Shown here piece by piece: positions 10,361-22,000 of a stretch of DNA of 54,459 bases; within the stretch, counting starts at the first letter, position 1, and every line of letters starts with the position of its first letter. The position numbers and the translations under genes were made by a program. Source of the stretch: Perkinsus olseni (Eukaryota > Perkinsozoa > Perkinsida); NCBI GenBank assembly GCA_013115125.1, contig JABANN010000195.1, positions 1-54,459 of the forward strand, written 5' to 3'. Below the pieces are notes generated by a model. It ran no database searches. It was not told where the DNA came from and worked only from the letters and a program-made list of their open reading frames with translations.

Positions 10361-12879
10361 TTACACTGCTTCTTGTCTAGCGATGACTATGAGCAAAAAC
10401 TGGTGCCTAGACCCCCAGTAGAGCAACACACCTTCATAGAGACCTCCAAGCACGTCGGCTTCCCACATGCATGCTATCTGGGGATCGTTTAAGTGGTGCA
10501 CTATTGCCACCTGGGGCGTCAGAGGGCTCCAACAGTCGCCGGGGTGGGTGAGTTCTGAACAGGCAAGTAGAGAGCCCCCCGGCAAGCCTCCTCACCAGTG
10601 CAACACTTGGGCACCATAGAGAAGAGGTCTTCATCGACATCGCCGATCGTGTAGGATCGGGGCAGCTGGTACATATAGTAGCCGTAGCTGGCGTCCTCGG
10701 TAGGGAGCTGTATCAACCTAACCTTCACAGTGCACTCAAAATACAAGACACCGGGAGCCCAAGGAGAAAGGGAACCCTCCACGCACTCGTCAGCTAGCTC
10801 GGCAATGTCCAATACCAAGTCCATAGAGATGGCAAGAAGGGAGCCTGGCAGAGCTCGCTTTGAGGACGAACAACCAGGCTGGTCACCACCTCGGGCGTAG
10901 GGCGGGAGTACGCTCTCCTTATTGGGTAGTAGACGACGGTCGACGGCAGAGTCCACAGGGCCGCTCCGATCGAAGGAACCCCAGTAGTATCCGACAGGCT
11001 GGATGCTGAGAGGTTGATCCGTGCTCTTGACGAGTGATAAAGATTCGCGGCAGCAGACCTGTTAAGTCGGTCGAGGATAGCAGCAGGCCTCAAGTAAACG
11101 TCATCATCACACTTGATCCACCAGGAGGCGTTGGGGTAAGCTGAGCTGACCCACTTTATCGTCGCTAGGCCTGCATAGGGCTACCACCATCACAGAGTGC
11201 TCTCCCTGCTGTCTATTCCCGTGTAGTGCACGGATCGACCTAAGATACTCGAGTGGGGGCCGGCCTACTCAGCGGCTATTTGATAAGAGTCGAGTGGATG
11301 GTCTGACAATTTTCCAGAGACGATCGCGTTGCAAAAGTTTCGAACCATTGCCGTACTTGGAGCACCAATCGTCTTTACTGGAATGCTCTCCACGACCATG
11401 ATTCGATCGCTGTCGGAATCTTTCCGACGCAGTGGCCCAACCAAACGGTGGTACGATGGAACTATAGTTCATCACAGAGGATAAAATACGGTCCTTTAGT
11501 CTGCGCAAAATTGCGGAAGGGCGAACATCACTGGGACGGTATGCCTGTCACCATGTTGAACTCGAAGGGAGGGAAAGTGGTATGGTGTGTCACCCTCGCG
11601 TGTCACCCTTGCGTCCAACAGGATACTCCTCGGGGACATCACGGAGTACAATAATGTCATGAAAGATACTTCCTTCCCTGCGCAGTAGACCAAGCTCCTC
11701 GACCTCAGCATCCGCACCAGCGATTATGAAGTAGTGAGGGACGTTCATCTGAGATGGGACGCTGGGCAGGACAGAGGGATGGACCTTAGGCGAGATGCAG
11801 CGACGGAAAAAAGTAAAATCAGTTCTTCTGAGTCGTAAGGCAAGCCGCCGAGAAGGCGATGACAATGCGGTGCTCTAGTTTACTTCTCGATCCGCGCGGG
11901 GAAGCGATCAAGTGCAGTAGCGTCCACCACGAGCACCAACAAATATTGGTCACCGAAATTCCGCCGCGGATGCTAACATTCACGCGGTACAGAGAGGCTC
12001 TCTGTACTGCTAGTGGGAGACTCTCAGGTGCGCAACTTCAAGGCTTGCTATTCTGAGTGCTGCGGTACGCCGTAGCTCACTTACACCCTTCAACGCCCTC
12101 ACCCAACTCTGTCGAATCGTCATCCGTCTCTCGAAGGCCCTCCTCCTTGTGAAGATAGTAACAACAGCGTCATAGGCTGATCGATCTCGGCAAGCACTTT
12201 CGATGTAGCGCTCTCGTTCCACCGGATAGCGGTAACGCAAATGCAACCATTCCTGCGTCAACCTCATGGCACTCTTCTGGACCTCCCAAGCATCTTTTGT
12301 GTATGCGTGCAAAAGATCCACAGCCCCACTCGGACTGAAATCGATCGCCTTCACCATGGCCAACCCCATGAACCGCGAGGCAGTCGAGATCCTATCAGCG
12401 GCTTTGGCGTCGACTATCGGCACGCTATGATGAGCGAAGCAATCCAGGAGCACTTGAGGCAGCAGTCTTTCCTCGATTTCCCTCAGCAGTATCGCCGTGA
12501 AGCGGTAAGACGCAAAGGCTTCACTTCGATCCATTCCGCCGTGAAAATCATCAACATACAGATGCTCAGCAAGACCGACTCTGGAGGCGTCCTCAACGAT
12601 GGCCGCGATCTTGGGGGTCCACTCGGAGGGTGGTGGCAGCAAGATCGAGAGAAGTTCACTTTTGCGGTCGAAAAGTCGCGCTGGCTTTTCTTCGTAAACA
12701 GAGCCGTCACAATGATGATACTTTCCTGATCTTTCAGCGAGACGCAGACCCTCATGGAAATCGGAGAAAATGATGTCAAGGTCGGCAGGAGAGGCTTCCT
12801 CATTCGGTGTCTCGAACGCCACCCGGCAGGATGAGGCAATCAGACTCAGTGAGAAGAAAATAAGAGCCTCATGAAGCAT
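10361..12879 (-). CDS. GT31-family beta-1,3-glycosyltransferase with long N-terminal region
   Basis: The gene probably transfers a hexose from a UDP-sugar in the Golgi or ER. The start is ATG at 12879; the first residues (MLHEALIFFSLSLIASS) are a signal peptide or membrane anchor. About 240 residues with no recognised domain follow, then the GT31 entry motif VVTIFTRRRAFERRMTIRQSW at the end of exon 1 (about 12080). Next comes FIIAGADAEVEE / IIVLRDVPEEYPV (11605-11745), then KWVSSAYPNASWWIKCDDDV with the metal-binding DDD motif (near 11120-11166), and LLPNKESVLPPYARGG. The catalytic-loop block PTEDASYGYYM (EDxxxG) is near 10690-10710, and the last exon carries VAIVHHLNDPQIACMWEADV. The stop is at 10361. 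The stretch 11180-11600 is a long intron or contains an exon I could not place. Minus-strand neighbours on both sides are separate genes. Confidence 0.8.
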
Positions 12880-13469
12880 TGAAGGCAACTGCGACGTTGA
12901 TGATTACAGACGGGCAGAATGGCAGAGGGACTACCGCTCTCTTGCAACAAGATACCTCGGTGCTAGTCTTGACTAAGCCGGTTTTTCGCACGAAAAAAAC
13001 CATGTAAAAAACTCACAAACCACGCTACTTCCTGTCAACACTCTCGCTGACTCCGAGAAAACGACGGCGGATAGAAATTGAAGTTGTTGTGCACTATTCC
13101 CGAGGGCTTTGGAAACCGACGACGGATCCTCGGTCACGAAGAGACTGACGTTATCAGAGGCAGTAAAAAGAAATTAAGGGGCTCACACTGTATCATTCGT
13201 GACAGTCACAGTCTAGTAATCATATTCTTCGATAACAGCGATACCGTCCCTTGCTCAACTCCAACTTCCACCAGGACGACAAGGCCTCTCTATCTGACTC
13301 CGGTAGCTTCTCCCCTCTATGAAGAGTGGGGACAGACAACACAAGCCACTCGGATGGTATTAAAAAATACTGTCAAACAGATGGGGTGTGGGTGCCACCG
13401 CCGGTCTATTAAAAACGCTATTGACGTTGCTGCTGATGATAATAATAGTGTATGCACGTAAGTGTCACA
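12880..13469. other. Intergenic, nothing definite
   Basis: It lies upstream of the GT31 start, followed by the tail of the next minus-strand gene. A long plus-strand open frame at about 13078-13461 has no ATG start and no coding character. Confidence 0.4.
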
Positions 13470-15873
13470 AAAAAGGAGGCTTCTCAGAATTGATGCCAAC
13501 AGAATTGATGGTGTTATTGTAACCAATGGTACAGAGCGGCGAGGACACTACAAAACCCCCGGACCTTTGAACCTGAGACGACGATGGACATCCGCAAGCC
13601 GACGGCCAGGAGGAACCGAATAAGATCAACACGAGGAAGCAAGAGCGCGGCAAAACGGGATCGACATCTGAGGAAATAAACTAATTTCGAGACTCAGAGT
13701 CGATTCTGGAATCCATATGTAGAGGGCTGCGTCCGCGGATGGCGGTGAAATACGACAATCTTGCTACCAGTCATATACTCAAGTTCGCTAAATCTGTCTG
13801 TTCTGAAAAGTATAGACGGGAGAAAGGGCGAGGATAATAGCATCCTTCGCTTCACAAGAATCGGACGACCGTTGACTTACTTCCTCTCGCGTTCCCGCTC
13901 AGACTTCCCCTGATCGAGAGAGCTAGTGGCCGTCCTCAACGCTACTGATACAGCTTCGGTGGCTCCTGCTGCTGGACGCAGAATGCAAAGAGGCACACCT
14001 GAAAATACACAACATGAATCGCTTCGCTCCGCTAAGGATACTCATGAATTAAACCAAGCAAGCCTCTTAGTAATTATATGTTGTACAAATCGCCAGTCAG
14101 AAAGAACGCGGGATAAATGCCTTCATTTCCAAATATTTTCCAAGTGCAACTTAATCCTATCGATCAGCCAATGGCCGACAGCAATTATTTCACCTATAAG
14201 GTCGATGCTGGGACCTCGGATTCCGCCAGGTCCAACTTTAGGATACGCATTGGATTCACCCGTGACGAGGAAAATGACAAGAAATAGTGGAAAGACGTGC
14301 AAAATCTCGGTAACTCTCCCGCGGTATCTTACCTCGAGCCACGGACACCACAACACTCTCCGTTGAAGCACGACCATGAGCGTATTCTTGCAGGGGACCG
14401 ACCAACGCATCCTGAAGAAGAGAGAACAATAAAAGTTAACTGCCACCGCCTTGGGTCAGCCTAAGATACGCTTCGCAGTATAGAAGATATACCATGCCAT
14501 TCAAATCAACTTTGTGAATTGGCGCATCCCGGTGACTGTCGGCGTTCAGTGGACTGTTGCCTCTCTTCTCTTGCAGGCGCTCCCAAAATGACACCAATAA
14601 TGTGACACCATCAGAACACTCAGAGCATCAGTGACAGCAGGCCGTTACGATGGATCAGACAACCCTACTGCAGTGTAAATAAAATGCACGTAGCAGTCGA
14701 AGCCGCTGTTAAATTATTTCGGATGGCCGTCTCCGACAAAGCAGCCCTTACGTAATAACAGCAGAAAAGAGTGAAGATGAAAAGATGAGGACAGTCGGAT
14801 TTAAGGCACGCGGACGACGTCTCCTTCGACGAATGGCCCCTACCCGTCCAGCATTCTGAATCTCCCTCGACAAGCGCTGAGTGACGAACTGCAGCTGCTC
14901 CACTCGGCTGGTCGGCGCGAACTGCCTGTCTCGGACCGCCCCTCTTTCCACCGACAACCACTCCTCGTCATCGTCGTCGTCCTCTACTGACACCGATGGC
15001 AGCGCGTTGGTCGGATCTGAGAGAAAATCAAAAGATACCTAGGCGGAGCGAAGCAAATAATAGATCTTTCTGCCATGCGCGAGTCTGCTCGCAACTGGTC
15101 ACAGCGGCGGTGAGGATAGTGTTGAGAAATGGCACTGCTCTCCGAGTCAAGTTGAGTTACGAAAGTTATGGTATTAATCACACTATTATGATATGTCTAT
15201 TCCCATACAACGAAAGGGCATATTCAGACATATGCCCCTCTACTACATTAATAGATACTGTTGGGGGAAAAACCTCCTCCGATGATCTCTTTATACAGAC
15301 GTAAGCGACCCAACACCGCCATCCAGAATAAGTGTCGCTTAGAGAGCTCTCCAGCCAGTCCCCGTCAGCCGGCCACCCACTGGACGCCCTCTACCAGCAC
15401 CAGCCCGTCGGTCCCCACCACGATTTGCCCCAGTCGAATGAACTACTAGTCTACTATCAATGATGACGATAAGACCCCTCCTCTCACCTCCATCGTCCAC
15501 GCACTCCACAGCCGTCCATTCTAGCGCTGCTGCATGGGCCGACGACGACGACGACGATGCACTGGACTGGGCCGTAGGGGCAGTGTCCACCAGTTGCGAG
15601 GCGGCTTCCAATACCGTTTGGGTGGTTGATACCGCCCTCTCGATCGACGTCAAGGATTCGATCTGACCAGACACGCGTGAACAGCAGGTCGGTTTTCCCA
15701 TCACAAAATTTCTGAGCACTGTTCGGTTGGCATGCTGCACGACCAAAGCCGCTAGAGGAAAGGTTCGTTTCATCAGCCGATCGAAACTGGACGGGTTGTC
15801 CAGGATCTACGGGAGTGCTCTCTAGAAGGGCAGAAAGAGCGGATGATGGTGAGAAGCAACGTGTCATCTTCAA
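13470..15873 (-). CDS. Unidentified multi-exon gene
   Basis: Candidate start MKMTRCFSPSSALSALL at 15873. An exon at about 15490-15660 encodes IESLTSIERAVSTTQTVLEA followed by a Ser/Ala-rich run. A block at 15378-15440 reads QIVVGTDGLVLVEGVQWV. An exon near 14845-14999 encodes an acidic start (SVEDDDDDEEWLSVERG) and then SRVEQLQFVTQRLSREI. Exon 14330-14408 (DALVGPLQEYAHGRASTESV) ends at a GTAAGATACC donor. Exon 13876-14001 reads GVPLCILRPAAGATEAVSVA and ends GTAAGT. A hydrophobic segment (VDLIRFLLAVGLRMSIVV) near 13570-13635 may be a C-terminal membrane anchor. Joins are incomplete and no family is recognised; it could be more than one gene. Confidence 0.4.
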
Positions 15874-16099
15874 CTGTAAAAACGGACGATTTTTCCGACT
15901 CCAAGAATATCGATATGGGATTTTTGTGGGTGAAGGGCATGTAAATCTACAATAAGATTTTCTCTTAGTAGTAAACTTCGTGTTTTCGGCACACGCATCG
16001 CCGCAGGCGCCGATCTTACCAAACTGAAAAGTCCTCTACGTCTAATTTTACCGAGACTGTGCTGAAAAGCGTATCTTCATATTGCGTCTAGCGCAAGGG

Positions 16100-19000
16100 T
16101 CGACCTCAGGATACCATTATCACTCTCCAATCAAGTCTTGCCTTACCGTGAGACAAGTAGCAAACTCCGACAGTTGTCTCCACCATCCCAGTCGCCTCCC
16201 CGTCCGAGGGTCTCGAGCCACCGAATCGATCGGCGAGGCGTAGCGATATCTACCACGATACTACCACAACAACACATGAACTGCTATCCTGATTACTGCA
16301 GGAGCGGCAGGGAGAGCAGCTCCGTGAGACTGCTGGTAATGTTGGTGAGAGAACGGATCGGGGTCATACGGCAGATGGACCTGACGAAGGAGGAAGGACT
16401 GGGGGCCAACATCGAGTCCAAGTCAAGTACACGAGCGCACAATTAAGGTGAAATCGGGGTTTTTCAGTCGGACCCCGGAAAAGTCCAGAAGCGACGAGTT
16501 TGAAAAGACGACGAGCATTCGCATTTTCAACTTTGCGTAATCCTTCAGTTCACGCTGAAAAATGCTGACGGAGCGAAGAAAAACTAACCTTATTCTCAGT
16601 TAATCTACAATATATTTTAACCTGACACAGTTTATAACACCGGTGAAGCCTAACAGTTTATAACACCGGTGAAGCCTAACAGTTTATACAATATTTCTCG
16701 TTGACTCCTTCTAAGTTAGTTCATCTTCCATGCAATATCTTCCGCTTCATAGAGATACTTTCCAGCGTCACTGCGCCACGAAATTACTACCGCAACATCC
16801 GCGCTTTCGACATGTCCCCCTTCCAACGATCGATCAACAGCTCACTCAACTGGGACACACTACGGATGCTTTGCAGATGCGCCGATCGAAACTTGACCTG
16901 GAGGAGGACAGACCGTTGAGGAAATGCAAGAGAGCAAGATTGCTGTCTACCTCGAGACCTTCCAGAATTGGCAGCAGATTGATGAGCTCAGCCCGGTCGC
17001 CTCGGCGAAGGCGTCTCATGTTGACCCTCTTGCAGCGGTAGTCAATGCAGACCAGCAACTCGGATATTTTCACCGAGTCAAGCCAGACGCCCGGAGGGGA
17101 CGGGATGCGGATAGTGGTAGTGCTGGGCTGAAACAAGACGTCCACTCGGGCGGGGCATAATCGATCAGACGATCGATTACTGATTATTCAAACCATGAGT
17201 AGCAAGAAGATGCTAATATCATATATTTCAAATGTGTCAAGCATCAACCAAAGATATCATACTCACCATGATATGTTTCACCGTGCTTTCCCCTTCCTCC
17301 TCATCCTCAAACAGGGGAGCCTCCACGTCCATGGCAGCATAGACATACATGTTAACACTGTCCGCCTGAGGGAGGGACCATCAGGGACTACTACCAACAA
17401 GGACACCGCCCTTCCCGTACGAAGGCATCGAGCCAGTGAAGAGTATCTTGGTCAATTGTCAAGCGCAAGGGTAAGATAGATATTTCCAACCTCGAGTGGC
17501 TGATCTGGGTATTCTCGGAGCTGCGACCACCAGGGGAACTGTCGAAGCGTAAGAGGACCTGAACGGATGACGGGAGATGGTAAAGCAACCCTTCTTGTGT
17601 AGCACACGGGTGAGCCAAAGATTCGTCCGAAAATGGTAAGGCTCAGAAAAGTGAGAACGTAGTCGTTTCCTAGCTCACTCTGCGGTCAAGGTGAGAGGAA
17701 ATACAAAATTCGAAATACTGTGACCCCTTTGAGTGAGCAGAGTTGGTGAAGTTATGGTACGCCAATGCCAAACCACGTGCTACCATAGAGACATTGGTCC
17801 CCTTAGGATGATCTCCCTTGTTGCCTTCATAATAGACCAGTATGTACTGGTACACGCTTGCCTGTAGTAGGTCGATGATAGTCACATCGCCAATCGACAA
17901 CCACAGGGAGATCTGCTGCTGGCCCTCAGTAGAAGAAGACGGTGCTGGCTTCGATATCACAGTAACGCCAACCTGAGACGTTGAGGAAATGCAAGATTTG
18001 GCAAGATTGCAAGTGGCTCGATACTCCTACATCTTTCAACTTGGCGCATATGGTCGGCCTCTTCGCCCGTGTTGACATCCGAACTTGCCGCAATGAGGCC
18101 GAGGTGCCTAAAGCGCGTATCTTAGGTCGAAGAAGGACTAATACGGGTTATAAGATACTCGACTGAGTTAACACTGTATAATAATAAGATGAGACGCCTA
18201 GTCCCGTTCAACGCTATCCATTGAAAGGGTAGCCTATTTTCTGCACGCATCAACCTAAGATTCCCTCTATACTCTCGAAAACTACACCAGAGCAATGAAG
18301 AGGTGTTCAGCAGGCTGCTGCCTCTCCTGAAGTCCAACTCGCGCTCTCAGGATCCATTTTAACGCGTACTGAACGATCCTGCCCGGCGTTGTCAAAACCC
18401 GCAGAGGACCACGGCCAACACCTACCATGCCTCTCGCTCCAGTCCTTCCCATCATAAAGCTTCAATTCGACTTGTGCTGCCGTGACGCGCACCTCGAGAC
18501 CGTCCAACAGCCCAGGCCCTTCCTGAGGGCCTCTAGACAGTGTTGTTGCGCCGGAGGAGCTCCTCATCGGTGTGGCCCTGGAAACGCACAACCAGCCGAA
18601 TCCTATCGATCAGCCCAAGGCAGCCCTCCTCACCTGCCGGCGCTGCTGCTGCCACCCACAGAGCAGCCGAAGTGCTCCCCATTGATGAGAGCACCATCTA
18701 GCGGAGCGAACCAGGTAGCGCTCGTCTCCACGCCGCCGTAGCAGTCCAAGGTCTCCCGTCTCGAGGGCGGTGGAGGGAGGCTCTCTTGGGACGACAGGTT
18801 CGAAGGACTCTAAAAGCGTACAAAGTTCATAGCGTCTAGGGCTACCCCTCCTACCGCATTGTGGGCGTCGCTGTCCCCATGGGTGGGCCAGGGGTCATCC
18901 TCATCCTCCCACACGCTGACCTCCTCTTCAAGAGAGAGGGGCTCCATCGGAGTCACTGCTGGAGGGCTGTCGGATGGCTGGGCATCCCCCTCGTCGAAGT

Positions 19001-22000
19001 CCTCGATGACGCATAGCCGACGGCCCTATCGATAGTGGGATGGTGAGTAGAGGAATCTTAGGTTGACCCACGGATTTCTCAGGAGCATCTTCGTCGTTCT
19101 GGCGTGTAATGGATGATGGCGGGTTGGGCGTGTCGTCGGGTGACGGGATGAGCGAGGAGATCCAGGCGGAGATGGAGCTCACGCAGGCCAGGGAGTCCGC
19201 ACAGAGGGAAACTGAGCAGCAGCCGCAACGGGCCTATGAGGACGTCACCAAATCAGCAACTGCCGAATTCTTCAATGGAGGCGAACAGTCTAGGAGGGCT
19301 CATTCCCGATAAACCGCTCACCACCCATCACAACTTCCAGACGAGCAGGTTGAAGGCGAAGAACTCAAAAACAAGTCTGTTCATCGCATTCCGGGAATAA
19401 GACCGCACGGCCCAGCCGTTCTCTCCCCTCTCACCCTCAATATGATGCACGTCCAGCGCGACTCGGGCTCTTTGCTGGGCATCCACAGGGACTGCTGCTG
19501 TTGCGACTACCAAAGTGCCGCCTTTCGCTACCCCTATCGGGGCGAACCCAATCTCCTTGAGGAGACTTCCAGCCGTCTTTGACGACTGTGATGGCAGTAC
19601 CTGAAGGCCTCGCACAGTCTGGATGATACATCTGCCTCTGAAGTTGATATCCGGAAGGCCGGTGGTGAGCCATCGACAAATGGTGCACACATGAAGAAGG
19701 GAGCAACTCAGAGGAGACCGCCACAGGGCCCATCAAGACGAGAAGATTCTGATGTTGCACATGGTAAGATATGAAAGAGCTCAGCTCCATTCCGACAGGT
19801 GCTCCACTATGTTGGCGGATCGCCACACTCACAACCCCTCCCACTCACCGCTTCCTTGCCGATTTTGCATCCACTAGCGTCCAATAACCAAGTGGCCACC
19901 TCGGCGATGTGCACCTTGACAGTCCGTGTCGAGGCGTTTGGTGGGAGAGGAGTGAAGGCGGCCTCTCCGGTGAAGGTGATTGCGCCTCTCACGTCTCGGC
20001 TACCGATGTTCGGGTCGGGTGCCGGAGCGAAGACGCTAGCATCGAGGAGGGCTGAAAAGAAAAGGGCTGTGCCGAGAATTGAACTCGGGACCTCTCGCAC
20101 CCTAAGCGAGAATCATACCACTAGACCACACAGCCACGAGAAACAAACGACGCTCACCTCCCTCAACGAGGCAATCTTCCAACAACAAATAAAACATTGC
20201 CGTCTCCTCTGAGACGTCAACCGAGCCTCTCCCCAACGTGACCTCAGCCGACACCTCCTCCATGAACCCCAGCACACCGGATAATGACGCTACCTCGGAG
20301 GGCCTCGCCACTCCCTGCATACCTGACCAGCCGGACACTCTTCCACGTCGCCATCGATGCGCTCACCACAACATCACCAACCGCACTCGCCGAGACTCGC
20401 CCCCTCCCCTCTCACGTTTTAGCGTAGCGATGACACGCCCACTTTCAACAGCTCCTCGCTCCGGCAGATCCGCTTCGACCTTCAGAGCAGCAGCCGCCAG
20501 GGAGTGTTCCACAAAACCCTCAACTTCACACGAATTCGGGAACCTGCAAGAATTAATCGCTTCACCGGTGCCCTCCCACTAGCCGCCGTACTTGCTAGCT
20601 GCCTCGAGATCTCGCAGCACCCAAGGTCGCAGGACCGAGCCGAGATACACCTCGCCGGCCTCGACCATGCAATGCCTCCCCATGCCCACTGGGGTCACGC
20701 GGAAGGCGCACATACGGAAGGACAGGTCCACGTCCGCCTCGTCGCCGCCCATCACCAACGCCATAGACAAACGGTCAATGTACACCGACAGACCGATCCC
20801 CGGGGAGGCTTCGGCATCGGCAGAGGCTGGAGGGAGGTCGGGTATGCTCTCGGCGAAGTCCAGGAGACATCTCGTGAAGCTGCCGATTTGCTTGGGGTGC
20901 CACGCGGAGGGAGCAGTCAGGCTCGGTAGGATGAATTGCAACTCGAGTCTGTCCCTACTACTGGATAGGGACGATCGGCGGTCTGAGAGAGAGTAGACTA
21001 TTCCCCGGGTAATATGGGCACCAGTTAACGCATGAGTGGGCCAAACGTGAGAGCCCATGAGCCCTGCCAACGGTGATGCAGGCACTAATACAGGGCTAGA
21101 GCTTGCTAACCCCTTCTCACCATCACGCTGCATGTCGGATTGGACTCGCCATAAACTCAGCGACGCTGCAGCCTCGCCAGACGGCCCGCTTTGTGTCTCC
21201 AACAGTATTGTACGATCGTCGCCTGCCCAAGGAAGTGTCGGCCAACGACCGTCACTGCGCCACGAAATTACCCGCCATCCCACCTTCACAATCCGAAACA
21301 GCAAGTCCTCCAATCCGGCACGTGTTGCGCTGCACGACAAGGTCAGTGAGGAAAACCTTCGCTGTGCGCGAACGTGGCAAAGATTCCTCTTTCGACGGAT
21401 CTTTCAACCACAGGTTCACTGATACGCTCTTCGCTCGGAAGGCAGGGATGTCCTAAGCCCGGCAACACGACCGAATTTCGCGGCGCGCGACATCACATCA
21501 GTAGCCCACCACAGTGACCGGGCGCACCACCGGCTGATCCTCCCAGAGCCCGCTGCCTTCCGCAGACGTCGGAAGTGTTGGCAGCTTCAAGTTCATCACT
21601 TTGCAGACCACGTCCAGGTCCAGGCTAATTTCTATGTCTCCTAATGTGCTCTGCGGAGGCCCCTGAGAGGACGCCATCGAGTGAGGGTGGCAAGCAGACT
21701 GGAGTCCAGTCACTGGTCCCCACCTGCCCTGCTGTGATAGACACTGCGTCGTGATCACACCAGACGATCCTAGTCCACTCCCCCACAGCTGCTGACTTCT
21801 CCTCTGAAGACGAAAGGAGGTATGCTGGCGGTAGGTGGGCTAGAGCTAAGATGCGAATTAAGACCGATGAAAAAGTCACTCGACGAGCCACCTCCTAACC
21901 GGGTACATACGCAGAAATAAAGCGCCTCCGCAGTGAGGCGAGAAAATATAACAAGGGTGTGTAGCTCAGTGGTAGAGCGGCTGACTGCAGATCAGCAGGT

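Noticed and set aside
12241-12729. 162-codon plus-strand open frame
   Set aside because: It is antisense to the first exon of the GT31 gene, has no domain, and reflects codon bias of the real gene.
13078-13461. 127-codon plus-strand frame
   Set aside because: It lacks an ATG start, has no coding character, and overlaps the end of a minus-strand gene.
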